A stretch of DNA of 18,014 bases from positions 50,177 to 68,190 of the forward strand of contig NHDX01000008.1 in the NCBI GenBank assembly GCA_002171675.1, given 5' to 3'. The notes beneath the pieces were generated by a model. That model saw only the letters and a list, made by a program, of their open reading frames with translations. It had not been told where the DNA came from and searched no databases. The DNA comes from Chloroflexi bacterium TMED70. GTDB taxonomy: Bacteria; Chloroflexota; Dehalococcoidia; Lucifugimonadales; Lucifugimonadaceae. Below are positions 7,999 to 15,578 of the stretch, piece after piece. Each line of letters starts with the position of its first letter. Within the stretch, counting starts at the first letter, position 1. Position numbers and translations under genes: made by a program.

Positions 7999-8652
7999 TT
8001 ATTTTTTTGAAATAAGTCTAATTAATCTTCTTAATGTAATTGTCCAGCCAATTAATGCGCTTAATGCGATTGAAAGAGGTTCACCTGGTACACCTTTTCT
8101 CCAATCTTCTACATTTTTTACTGAATCAAATAAAATAAATTTATAGAGCTCTTCAATTGATCCCACTAGTCCTACAATAGTAACTAAACCAAAGAATATG
8201 GTCCCAGCAAATACAAGCATTTTGAAAATAATATCTTTTGAAGGATCTTGCTTCATGCTTAATTCATTTTTTGATTGTAACCTAGCATGAACCAAAAAAA
8301 TTATTCCACTAATTATTGCAGTTGTTATACCTGTAAACAAACTTGCTTCAACACTGCCATTAAACATTTGAAGCATCTCTTCGCTGTTATCAGATGTATA
8401 GGATTCTAGTTGGAAACTGAAACTATTTCCAAAAATCATTGCAAATATACCTTGAAGTATTCTTGAAATTCCGGCTAAACAAAAAACACCTCCAGAAATC
8501 AATCTTACAAAATAGAAATATCCATTTAGTGAAATATCAAAACTAATCTTTACACCCGTACTTTTAAATGCATAACCAATCAGAAAAATAATACCGCTTA
8601 TTATTAATATTGCAAAAAGTATTCCAATTGCAACTCCGATAAAATCAAACAT
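7999..8652 (-). CDS. Multi-helix membrane protein of unknown function
   Basis: I do not recognise this 217-residue protein with confidence. It has about five hydrophobic segments, at roughly residues 4-27, 44-72, 101-122, 143-166 and 190-208, with short charged loops and a basic C-terminus (RRLIRLISKK). The pattern vaguely recalls DUF5671-type membrane proteins, but this is a weak impression. No catalytic motif is visible. The start at 8652 is well supported: GGAGG lies 5 bases upstream (minus strand, about 8658-8662). It stands alone on the minus strand, converging with the dehydrogenase (stops 2 bases apart) and diverging from the small membrane gene at 8753. Confidence 0.7.
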   Translation of the reverse strand: MFDFIGVAIGILFAILIISGIIFLIGYAFKSTGVKISFDISLNGYFYFVRLISGGVFCLAGISRILQGIFAMIFGNSFSFQLESYTSDNSEEMLQMFNGSVEASLFTGITTAIISGIIFLVHARLQSKNELSMKQDPSKDIIFKMLVFAGTIFFGLVTIVGLVGSIEELYKFILFDSVKNVEDWRKGVPGEPLSIALSALIGWTITLRRLIRLISKK

Positions 8653-8719
8653 TAATCCTCCAATAATTGAGTTATATTATGAAAAGTCTATACTAAGAGG
8701 TTATTAAATAGAATTGAGA

Positions 8720-8725
8720 TATAAT
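8720..8725 (+). promoter_or_regulatory. Possible -10 promoter element for the small membrane protein and exchanger
   Basis: A perfect TATAAT lies 27 bases upstream of ATG 8753 in the 100-base gap between divergent genes. The expected -35 position (about 8697-8702) shows no good match. A second candidate, TGATATAGT at 8732-8740, resembles an extended -10. In AT-rich DNA either could be chance. Confidence 0.3.
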
Positions 8726-8752
8726 TGTTTTTGATATAGTTTATGATGGCTT

Positions 8753-8944
8753 ATGAAAAAAAATATTAAAGTTTTGGATGATAAAAATAGGGTGATTGAT
8801 CCTTGGGAAGATTATATAAATCAAGGATATGAAAACTTAAGTTCTTTTCAGAAAATATTCAGGCCATTAATAATAATATTAATAGCATTTTTAATTTTTA
8901 TTTTTGTAATTGGTTACCTTTTAGTTAAAACTGGGCAATGGTAG
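8753..8944 (+). CDS. Small single-helix membrane protein ahead of the cation exchanger
   Basis: I do not recognise this 63-residue protein. Residues 1-37 are hydrophilic and include DPWEDYINQGYENLSSFQKI; residues about 38-58 form one hydrophobic helix, followed by VKTGQW at the C-terminus. A lysine-rich beginning and a positive FRP just before the helix suggest the N-terminus is in the cytoplasm. The stop (TAG 8942-8944) overlaps ATG 8938, the most plausible start of the following exchanger, so the two are likely coupled. This repeats the arrangement of an MFS carrier with a tiny single-helix protein at 5439-6895. No good ribosome binding site precedes the start; an in-frame stop at 8744-8746 rules out an upstream start. 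Confidence 0.65.
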   Translation: MKKNIKVLDDKNRVIDPWEDYINQGYENLSSFQKIFRPLIIILIAFLIFIFVIGYLLVKTGQW

Positions 8945-9929
8945 AAAAGTCATAGATATATTAACTCTAAATATAATAATTTTTGCATTCAGTGCTATAG
9001 CTACTGTAATTTTTGGTTCATATTTGGCAAAATATGGTGATATTTTAGCTTCTATTACTGGCTTGGGTAGACTGTTTGTTGGTAGTATACTTGTAGCTTT
9101 AGCAACATCTCTTCCAGAACTTTCTGCAAATATATCCGCGGTTTTGCTAGATCCTCCAAATCCAGCGTTGGCTTTGGGAGATATATTGGGATCAAATATG
9201 GTCAATATGCTTATATTTGGTTCTGTAGCACTCATATTTGGAGGCAAAACTGTTATTGATCAGATATCAAGTAGTCAAATTTATCTTGCATCTTTATCAA
9301 TTTTTATGACAATAATAGTTCTTGTTGTTGCATTGATTAATTTTTCTTATTCATTTTTCAATGTTGGATTATCATCTTTGATTATAATAATTTTTTATAT
9401 AGTTGGTCTACGATTAACATACGCATTGAAACCAGAAGAAGAGGAAGATGACGAAGATGTAGAAATATCTTCTAAAAAAGCATGGCTTTATTTTATTTCA
9501 ATTTCAATAGGAGTGATTTTTTCTGGATATTTTTTGGCTTATAGTGTTGATAATATTTCCCATGAAACAGGAGTAGCTTCTAGTACTTTAGGTATTATTG
9601 TTTCTTCCATCGTAACATCAATGCCTGAAGCTTCAGCCTTCTTTGCATCAGTTAGATTAAAAGCAGCAGACTTAGGTGTAGCTGGATTATTTGGGAGTTG
9701 TGTGTTTAACGTTACTATTATCTTTTACACTGATATTTTTTACATTGGAAACATAGTACAACAGTTTGAAAATTCACATATTATTGCTACTTTTACAGGT
9801 TTATTCCTTATATCTTTAGCCGGACTTGCTGTTTATCTAAAATCTAAAGCTAGAGGTTTTATCATAAACTCAACTCTTGCTTCCATAGTTTTGGTTTATG
9901 CAGTAGGGATAATATTGATCACAACTTAA
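8938..9929 (+). CDS. CaCA-family sodium/calcium exchanger, start disrupted by one apparently missing base
   Basis: Both alpha repeats of the cation/calcium exchanger family are visible: VALATSLPELSANI with GDILGSNMVN in the first half, and SIVTSMPEASAFF with GLFGSCVFN in the second. A loop between the halves carries an acidic cluster, PEEEEDDEDVE (about 9432-9464). The hydrophobic first helix (NIIIFAFSAIATVIFGSYLAKYG) lies upstream of the first usual start in its frame, TTG 9024, and the frame is open only back to 8925 with no ATG or GTG. ATG 8938, overlapping the previous stop, reads MVEKS then stops. One extra A in the A4 run at 8945-8948 would give MVEKVIDILTLN running into the exchanger, 330 residues in total. 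Otherwise initiation at a rare codon such as ATT 8979 would be needed. Members exchange Na+ or H+ for Ca2+ across the inner membrane. The stop overlaps the convergent dehydrogenase stop. Confidence 0.8.
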
Positions 9930-11029
9930 ATTGTAAAATCAATAATTCCTCTTCCATCCTTGCCAGTTTCTAAATCATGATATGCTTCATTAATTTCTTC
10001 TAGCGAATATTTTCTCTCAATAACTGAGTTTATATCTATTTTCCCTGATTTATAAAAGTCAACTATTCTTTCAAATGTTACATGTGGAGAAACAGATCCA
10101 TAGTATGATCCAACTAAAGTTTTATGATCTCGAACTAGGTCCACAAGATCAATATTGGCTTTTACGCCTAATGGTGCCAATCCTATTAAAACTCCAGTAC
10201 CACCCTTAGTCAATGAACCCATCATTTGTTCAGTAGTTATTGCGCTTCCAAAAGCATCAAATCCAAAATCAACCCCTTTACCATCAGTTAATTCTAATAT
10301 TTTTTCAATAGGATCATCAGTTTTTGAATTAATTGTGTGTGTTGCGCCAAATTTATAACTAAATTCCAACTTACTATCTAAAATATCAACAGCGATGATC
10401 TTAGAAGAGTTCATTAAGCTACCACCAAGAATGCTATTTAGGCCAACTCCACCTGTACCAAAAACTGCTATTGTTGCGCCTGGGAATATATCTTTTTGAT
10501 TGATCACTCCACCAACTCCTGTTGTCACTGAGCAGCCAATTAAACAAGCTACATCTATAGGGACATCATCATCAATTTTGTAACATGCATTTTCAGGTAT
10601 AACAATCTCATCAGCGAAAACTCCAAGTTTAGCCATTTGGTGAATATCATTATTATTTTCATCTTTTAGTCTAAATGTGCCATCGTACTGCTTAGTTCCA
10701 GTTAATCTGTTTGTGTCACATAAATTACCTAATCCGCTTCTGCAAGAATTACATGAACCGCAACTAGCAACAAAGGAAAGAATACATTTATCACCCTTGT
10801 TCAGAGATTTTACATTCTCTCCAACATCTTCAATTATTCCTGCTCCTTCATGTCCTACTACTATAGGCATTGGAAAGGCAGTTTCTCCTTTCATAACATG
10901 ATGATCAGAAGCACATACCCCAGCTGCCAACATCTTTACTTTTACCTCATTGCTTTTAGGTGATTGTTGATCAAGGTCTTTAATAACCATGGGCTTATTG
11001 GCCTCGTATAGAACAGCTGCTTTTACCAT
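9926..11029 (-). CDS. Class III-like zinc alcohol dehydrogenase (NAD type)
   Basis: This 367-residue enzyme has catalytic zinc ligands Cys39 (GVCASD), His60-Glu61 (GHEGAG) and Cys166 in LIGCSVTTGVG; the Cys-x-Val-Thr-Thr-Gly motif marks the class III/liver-type branch. Structural zinc Cys are at 90, 93, 96 and 104. The cofactor site is GTGGVG (191-196), with Asp215 at the end of the next strand (IIAVD), which favours NAD(H). SCGSCNSC...GNLCD with HEGAGIIE recalls the NDMA-dependent/class III-like alcohol dehydrogenases of high-GC Gram-positives. The likely reaction is oxidation of a primary alcohol or thiol-bound aldehyde; the substrate is unknown. It is the last gene of a dehydratase-MFS-dehydrogenase operon. 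The ribosome binding site TAAGGA overlaps the MFS stop codon, 7 bases from ATG 11029. Its stop overlaps the exchanger stop on the other strand. Confidence 0.88.
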   Translation of the reverse strand: MVKAAVLYEANKPMVIKDLDQQSPKSNEVKVKMLAAGVCASDHHVMKGETAFPMPIVVGHEGAGIIEDVGENVKSLNKGDKCILSFVASCGSCNSCRSGLGNLCDTNRLTGTKQYDGTFRLKDENNNDIHQMAKLGVFADEIVIPENACYKIDDDVPIDVACLIGCSVTTGVGGVINQKDIFPGATIAVFGTGGVGLNSILGGSLMNSSKIIAVDILDSKLEFSYKFGATHTINSKTDDPIEKILELTDGKGVDFGFDAFGSAITTEQMMGSLTKGGTGVLIGLAPLGVKANIDLVDLVRDHKTLVGSYYGSVSPHVTFERIVDFYKSGKIDINSVIERKYSLEEINEAYHDLETGKDGRGIIDFTI

Positions 11030-11039
11030 AAATATATCC

Positions 11040-12248
11040 TTATTTTTCTTTTATTCTTACGAAAATAAAGCTAATAATCGCAATGATTAATAATAATTCT
11101 ACTATATTGAAAGCAATATTATAAGATTTGTACTGGTCAAAAATAATTCCCGAAAAGATAGGTCCTATAATAACCGGAATTGCAATCGGAAAATTTAAAG
11201 CTCCAAATATAGATGAGTATTTTTTCAATCCAAATAATTCGGTTGTTACAGCTGGACCTAAGACACCCATAGCTCCTATTCCAAATCCCATAAATGAAGA
11301 TCCAATCCATAACAATATTTCCTGATCAGAAAGCACAAATTGTATTCCTATCATTTGAAAAATCACTACTATTACAAATATAAATCTAGAAGGTATATAG
11401 TCACTTAAATAACCACTTATTAGTTTGCTTATAACTGCAAATATACCAAATGCAGACATCATTGATGAAGCAACTGTAGTGCTAATCCCCTGAGAAATAA
11501 AATGTGGTACTAATTGTATTACAACTGTTGTGCGTGCAAATTGTTGTAGAGTAAGCCCGATAGCCAGAAACCAAAAGGCATTAGTTCTCATTGCTTCAGA
11601 TAATTCAAAATCTGATTTATCTCCAACAATTTTTGATTTATCTGAGGACTTTTCTGAAAAGTCTATGTTTTTGTCATCTCTTATAAAAAGTAAAACAAGA
11701 ATCAGTACAATTATAGTCGATACTCCCAGAACATAAAAAGCCGACCTCCATCCTGATGAAAGAATTAGAAACGTTGCGATTGGAACTGAGACTACTGCAG
11801 AAAAATTATTTCCTGCCATTGTAAATCCAATCATTCTGCCTCTAATTTTAGGGAACCAAAGTCCCATTAATTTTCCAAGAGGAAGCTGAGTGGCTCCTGG
11901 TATTCCTACATATAGCAAAATACTGGATAAATAAAGCTGCCATAGTTCATTCATTGAACCCCTCATAAAGAATCCAATACTTATTATAAGTAATGAAGAG
12001 GCCATTATCTTCATTGAGCCAAATTTATCTAAGAATCTGCCTGCAAAAGGTGCAATAAATGAGCTTGCTATTCCTAATGAAAGAGATAAATTGATTTGTG
12101 TTCTAGACCATCCAAATTCTTCTTCTAAAGGAATAACAAAAGCTTGAAATGCGTATTGTATTAATCCTATCGAAGTACCTACTGAAAGAAATGTTGTTAC
12201 AGCAACATACCATCTTCTATACTGAGGTTTGAATATGAGATTACTCAT
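11040..12248 (-). CDS. MFS carrier in the dehydratase operon
   Basis: This 402-residue protein has about 12 helices in two halves, split by a charged loop (about residues 190-215, FSEKSSDKSKIVGDKSD). YRRWYVAVTTFLSVGTSIG at the start and GRFLDKFGSMK (70-80) as motif A place it in the same MCT/OFA-like branch as the carrier at 5439, although the sequences clearly differ. Its start overlaps the dehydratase stop by 4 bases (ATGA), and the alcohol dehydrogenase begins 10 bases after its stop, so the three genes form one operon. The natural inference is that it imports the sugar acid or related anion dehydrated by its neighbour. Confidence 0.87.
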   Translation of the reverse strand: MSNLIFKPQYRRWYVAVTTFLSVGTSIGLIQYAFQAFVIPLEEEFGWSRTQINLSLSLGIASSFIAPFAGRFLDKFGSMKIMASSLLIISIGFFMRGSMNELWQLYLSSILLYVGIPGATQLPLGKLMGLWFPKIRGRMIGFTMAGNNFSAVVSVPIATFLILSSGWRSAFYVLGVSTIIVLILVLLFIRDDKNIDFSEKSSDKSKIVGDKSDFELSEAMRTNAFWFLAIGLTLQQFARTTVVIQLVPHFISQGISTTVASSMMSAFGIFAVISKLISGYLSDYIPSRFIFVIVVIFQMIGIQFVLSDQEILLWIGSSFMGFGIGAMGVLGPAVTTELFGLKKYSSIFGALNFPIAIPVIIGPIFSGIIFDQYKSYNIAFNIVELLLIIAIISFIFVRIKEK

Positions 12249-13363
12249 TCTCTTATAATTAGCTCTTCTTTAATTGTTACCCCTAATCCAGGCGTATTAG
12301 GAACCTCAATCTTTCCGTCTATAACGTCTAATTTTTCATTAAAAATATAAAATTTATTCTTGTAGCTACTAAGCGGAGGGTCGTTTAGCATTTCACAAAA
12401 GGGAGCATTCTCCCAACTTGATAGTAAGTGCATATGAGCGACAACTCCTATGTCTCCACCTCCATGATGTGGAACAATTTCTTTATTTGAAGTTTGAGAT
12501 AACTCTCCAATTTCTATTAATGGGGTTATGCCGCCTAGAACCATAGATTCTGGTTGTAATACATCATATGTGTTTTTTTCTACCATGTGATGAAAGTCAG
12601 CAACAACTGTATTATTTTCTCCTCCAGCAATTTTTGTTTTATTCATTGCAACTAATTCTGATAATTCTTCGTAGTTAAATCTAGGCCTAGGTTCTTCTAA
12701 CCAGTAGCAACCTAAATCACTCATAGCTTCGTTCATTTTTTTTGCTCTATCAAAATCCCAAATAACCCCTGGTTGCCAAGGGTAGCTCGATTGTGCCTGG
12801 TTAGCATCTACTAGAATTTCAATTTCACCTGAAGTCTTCTCAACTATTTTTTCAATTGTCTCTATATCTTTATCTGCTTCATCATGATGAAGCCTAACTT
12901 TTATAACCTTCCATCCCTCTTGTTGAATAGATTTTGCCATTTCAGCTCTTTCATCTGGTTCTGATAAAATAACAAAGCTTGAATAGGGAATAAGATAATC
13001 TTTTTTTCTTCCTAGAATATTTGAAATAGATTTATTTTCTATTTTGCCCTTTAAATCCCATAGGGCTATGTCTATACCAGCTAGTCCGTTATAAGGAATA
13101 TTTCTACATTGATAGATTAGATACTTAAAGTGGTCAATTACATTTACTGGATTTTTTCCCACTAAATATTCTTTTGCACTACTTAAAATACTTTTATCAC
13201 ATCCAGGTCCAATTCCAATGTCACCATTTTCTAATTCAATCTCTGTGAATTCGGTGCCACCAATTGTTGATTTAACAGTACTACCTGGACTCCAAGCTGG
13301 CTCTACATCTCCTAAATAATCTATCAATTTAGTTTTTGAAACTCTTAAGTCTTTAATTTTCAT
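12245..13363 (-). CDS. Mandelate racemase/muconate lactonizing-type dehydratase (enolase superfamily)
   Basis: I place the start at ATG 13363 because AGAGGA lies 4 bases upstream (13368-13373); an in-frame ATG at 13411 would add 16 residues and has no such signal. The 372-residue protein has the capping domain and barrel of the enolase superfamily. Metal ligands are Asp186 (LVDANQA), Glu223 or Glu224 (WLEEP) and Glu249 (GGEN). The second-strand motif is K155-V-R157, and the His of the seventh strand is His299/300 (VPHHGGGD). The residue normally completing a His-Asp dyad is Glu272 (LQPESM), and Glu324 (FCEML) lies on the eighth strand. The reaction is probably dehydration of a sugar acid to a 2-keto-3-deoxy acid, but the substrate cannot be assigned. 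It heads an operon with an MFS carrier and an alcohol dehydrogenase, divergent from a rhamnonate-dehydratase-like gene. Confidence 0.87.
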   Translation of the reverse strand: MKIKDLRVSKTKLIDYLGDVEPAWSPGSTVKSTIGGTEFTEIELENGDIGIGPGCDKSILSSAKEYLVGKNPVNVIDHFKYLIYQCRNIPYNGLAGIDIALWDLKGKIENKSISNILGRKKDYLIPYSSFVILSEPDERAEMAKSIQQEGWKVIKVRLHHDEADKDIETIEKIVEKTSGEIEILVDANQAQSSYPWQPGVIWDFDRAKKMNEAMSDLGCYWLEEPRPRFNYEELSELVAMNKTKIAGGENNTVVADFHHMVEKNTYDVLQPESMVLGGITPLIEIGELSQTSNKEIVPHHGGGDIGVVAHMHLLSSWENAPFCEMLNDPPLSSYKNKFYIFNEKLDVIDGKIEVPNTPGLGVTIKEELIIRE

Positions 13364-13460
13364 ATTTTCCTCTGTACAAACCTTTTTTATATTGGATATG
13401 ATAATTTTCAAATGTTATATAAATTACCAATACTAAACTATACTCAAATGGGACATAAAT
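13364..13460. promoter_or_regulatory. Bidirectional promoter/operator region between two dehydratase operons
   Basis: This 97-base gap must contain promoters for both operons. TATACT at 13439-13444 is a reasonable -10 for the plus-strand gene, without a clear -35. Two inverted-repeat pairs are nested: TATTGG (13390-13395) with CCAATA (13427-13432), and TAATTT (13402-13407) with AAATTA (13421-13426). Either could bind a dimeric regulator. No regulator gene is encoded next to it. The ribosome binding site AGAGGA of the minus-strand gene lies at 13368-13373. Confidence 0.45.
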
Positions 13461-14651
13461 ATGAAAATTAAATCAATTGAAGCCTTTGCCATAGACTTAA
13501 AGCCTAATATAAAAACCAAACCTCGAGTACCTAAGTCAAAAGACCCCTATGACACTAGAGGAATGGTAAGTCCAATGAACAGATATCCTGGTATTCCTAG
13601 ATCTGAATGGAGTGCAGGATGGAAAAGAACAGCTTGTATTGTAAAAGGTGAAGATGGAACCTGGGGATTTGGTTTTACTCTTTATTCAGGAGTAACTGAA
13701 TCAATAATCAATGATCACCTTGCGAAAATTCTAGTTGGAAAAGATTGTATGTCTACTGAAATGTTATGGGATATAATGCAACAATCAACTATCCCCTATG
13801 GAACATCTGGGTTATCAAGTTTTGCTATTAGTGCAGTTGATAATGCAATTTGGGATCTTAAGGGAAAAGTTTTACAAAGGCCCGTTTATGAAATCATTGG
13901 AGGACCACAAAAAGAAAAGATATTTTGTTATGCAAGCAATACTGAATTTAGTTATGGAACAAAAAATAGTATTGACTGGTTTTTAGAATTAGGATTTAAG
14001 GCAGTTAAATTGTTCTTAAGGGAGGGCCCAGAAAGTAATCTTGAGGGAATTAATAGGGCAGAAGCATTAGTTGCTTCTACAAGAGAACAAGTTGGAGACG
14101 ATATTGAGATAGCAGTTGATGCATGGATGTCCTTAAATAATGAATATGCAGTTAGGCTTGCCGAGGCATTAAGGCCTTATAGAATTAAGTGGTTAGAGGA
14201 CTATTTGAACCCTGAAAATCTTGATGGTTATCAAAACTTAAGAAATAGAATTCCTTGGCAAACTCTCGCTACTGGAGAACATTGGTATTCTATTTATCCT
14301 TTTGCAGTTGCTGCAAGCAAGGGAATAGTAGATATATTTCAACCAGATCTTAATTGGGTTGGAGGAATAACAGCAGGAATAAAGATATGTCATATAGCAG
14401 AAGCTCATGGATTATCCGTTATTCCCCATGCCAGTACAAATTATCCTTATGGGCAACATCTTGCATTTTCTATGCCAGCTGTTCCATGGGCTGAAAGATC
14501 TGAAGGAGTTGCTCCTCCAGGAGTACCTTTAGAAGAGATGGTTTTGTTACCTGGAACACCTGTTATAAAAGATGGATATATAATTCCTTCTGATGCTCCT
14601 GGTTTTGGATTAGAAATAACAGAAGAGTGGTTAAGAGATAGAGCAGTATAA
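13461..14651 (+). CDS. L-rhamnonate dehydratase-like enzyme (enolase superfamily)
   Basis: This 396-residue protein resembles E. coli RhmD (YfaW) in layout and motifs: SPMNRY near 37-42, YGTSGLSSFAISAVDNAIWD in the capping-to-barrel region, then AVDAWMS, WLEDYL, TGEHW, QPDLNWVGGIT and IPHAS. The metal ligands are Asp220, Glu246 and Glu273; Asp296 and His323 form the catalytic dyad, and Glu345 lies on the eighth strand. These are spaced as in known rhamnonate dehydratases, within a residue. The second-strand segment is VKLFLRE, lacking the second Lys of the K-x-K base, as expected when the His does the catalysis. The predicted reaction is L-rhamnonate, or a related acid such as L-mannonate or L-lyxonate, to the 2-keto-3-deoxy acid. 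An HpcH/HpaI aldolase follows on the same strand, as rhmA lies beside rhmD in E. coli. Exact substrate specificity is inference. Confidence 0.82.
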   Translation: MKIKSIEAFAIDLKPNIKTKPRVPKSKDPYDTRGMVSPMNRYPGIPRSEWSAGWKRTACIVKGEDGTWGFGFTLYSGVTESIINDHLAKILVGKDCMSTEMLWDIMQQSTIPYGTSGLSSFAISAVDNAIWDLKGKVLQRPVYEIIGGPQKEKIFCYASNTEFSYGTKNSIDWFLELGFKAVKLFLREGPESNLEGINRAEALVASTREQVGDDIEIAVDAWMSLNNEYAVRLAEALRPYRIKWLEDYLNPENLDGYQNLRNRIPWQTLATGEHWYSIYPFAVAASKGIVDIFQPDLNWVGGITAGIKICHIAEAHGLSVIPHASTNYPYGQHLAFSMPAVPWAERSEGVAPPGVPLEEMVLLPGTPVIKDGYIIPSDAPGFGLEITEEWLRDRAV

Positions 14652-14664
14652 AATAAATTTTATA
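14647..14664. repeat. AT-only 18-base palindrome at the end of the dehydratase gene
   Basis: TATAAAAT-AA-ATTTTATA is a perfect inverted repeat overlapping the stop codon. It has no G or C and no following T run, so it is not a convincing terminator. A related ATTTTAT/ATAAAAT pair lies upstream of argC. Chance is a real possibility at this base composition. Confidence 0.3.
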
Positions 14665-14726
14665 AAATTATGATATCTTTCTTAACTAACTTATTTATTT
14701 AAAAATAATTATGGAGGGTTAAAAAT

Positions 14727-15506
14727 ATGAATAAAATAAAAGAGAATTTAAAAGCTGGAAAAACAGTTGTTGGGACAGCTGGATCTCCATGGGTTGAGAA
14801 TATGAGTATGTTGGCTGATACAGATTTAGACTTCATTCTTTTTGATACTCAACATTCACCATTTATGGTAAAAGAATTTATCCCAGCTATCGCATCTATG
14901 GCAGGTAAAAATGCTGCGCCAATAGTTAGAGTTAGTGCAAATCAACCTGATCTTATTTGTTTCGCATTAGATGCTGGAGCAAGAGGTATAGTTGTTCCTA
15001 TGGTAAATACTAAAGAAGAAGCCGAAGCAATGGTTAGGGCATGTAAGTATGCTCCTCTTGGAGATAGAAGCAATGCTGGTATTAGAGGTGATTGGGGAAT
15101 TAATGCAGCAGAATACACTACTAAAGAAAAATATAGAGAGTATCTAGATATGTACAATGATGAAATTGTTATTGCTCCTATGATAGAAACTCAACAAGCT
15201 ATTGATAATATTGATGAAATTTTGTCAGTAGACGGGGTCGATGTTTTATTAATTGGACCTTCCGATCTTTCTATAGAACTTGGTGTTTCTTTAGATTTTG
15301 AAGGTAGTGTTTATGAAGAAAAAGGATTAGACATTATTGCTGAAGCGTGTAAGAAACATGGAGTTGTTCCAGGTATGTATTTTATTCCTCCAACTATGGA
15401 TCCTAATTTCTTCGTTGAAAAAGGTTATAAATTCTTTACAATGCCATGGGCAACTTGGGCAAATAAAGGAATAAATAACGGATTAAGTTCTATTAATCGA
15501 AAATAA
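14727..15506 (+). CDS. HpcH/HpaI-family 2-keto-3-deoxy sugar-acid aldolase
   Basis: This 259-residue protein is a class II aldolase of the HpcH/HpaI family. The expected active-site residues are present: Asp40 and His43 in LFDTQHSPF, Arg68 in VRVSANQ, and metal ligands Glu154 (MIETQQA) and Asp180 (IGPSDLS). GARGIVVPMV and YAPLGDRS are further family marks. The usual D-x-E-H is D-T-Q-H here. The likely reaction is retro-aldol cleavage of the 2-keto-3-deoxy acid made by the upstream dehydratase into pyruvate and an aldehyde (lactaldehyde if the substrate is 2-keto-3-deoxy-L-rhamnonate, as for E. coli RhmA). A strong ribosome binding site, GGAGG at 14713-14717, sits 9 bases before the start. It follows the dehydratase by 75 bases and is probably in the same transcript. 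Confidence 0.87.
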   Translation: MNKIKENLKAGKTVVGTAGSPWVENMSMLADTDLDFILFDTQHSPFMVKEFIPAIASMAGKNAAPIVRVSANQPDLICFALDAGARGIVVPMVNTKEEAEAMVRACKYAPLGDRSNAGIRGDWGINAAEYTTKEKYREYLDMYNDEIVIAPMIETQQAIDNIDEILSVDGVDVLLIGPSDLSIELGVSLDFEGSVYEEKGLDIIAEACKKHGVVPGMYFIPPTMDPNFFVEKGYKFFTMPWATWANKGINNGLSSINRK

Positions 15507-15510
15507 ACCT

Positions 15511-15578
15511 TAAGAGTAAAAACACATAAATGTATAAACCTGTACTCTTATCAATCAGTCAATAGATCGATAAGAGTA
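15511..15578 (+). promoter_or_regulatory. Leader with three complementary arms forming alternative hairpins
   Basis: Three related arms lie in the 109-base gap before the helicase gene: TAAGAGTA (15511-15518), TACTCTTATC (15543-15552) and GATAAGAGTA (15569-15578). The middle arm can pair with the first (8 bp, 24-base loop) or with the third (10 bp, 16-base loop), but not both at once. Such mutually exclusive pairing is typical of RNA switches or attenuators. No T run follows either stem, so a simple intrinsic terminator is not supported; a protein operator with repeated half-sites is the alternative. Confidence 0.5.

Noticed and set aside
10155..10901. Plus-strand open frames within the alcohol dehydrogenase gene
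   Set aside because: They are antisense to a gene with all catalytic and structural zinc ligands intact.
13798..13986. Second plus-strand frame inside the rhamnonate-dehydratase-like gene
   Set aside because: It is an out-of-frame shadow of a continuous, well-conserved protein.
14647..14664. AT palindrome as a terminator or attachment site
   Set aside because: It lacks G/C and a T tract, has no second copy flanking mobile genes, and such palindromes are expected by chance here.
15511..15552. Hairpin after the aldolase as an intrinsic terminator
   Set aside because: The stem has few G/C pairs, a 24-base loop and no following T run; the third arm fits an alternative-pairing leader better.
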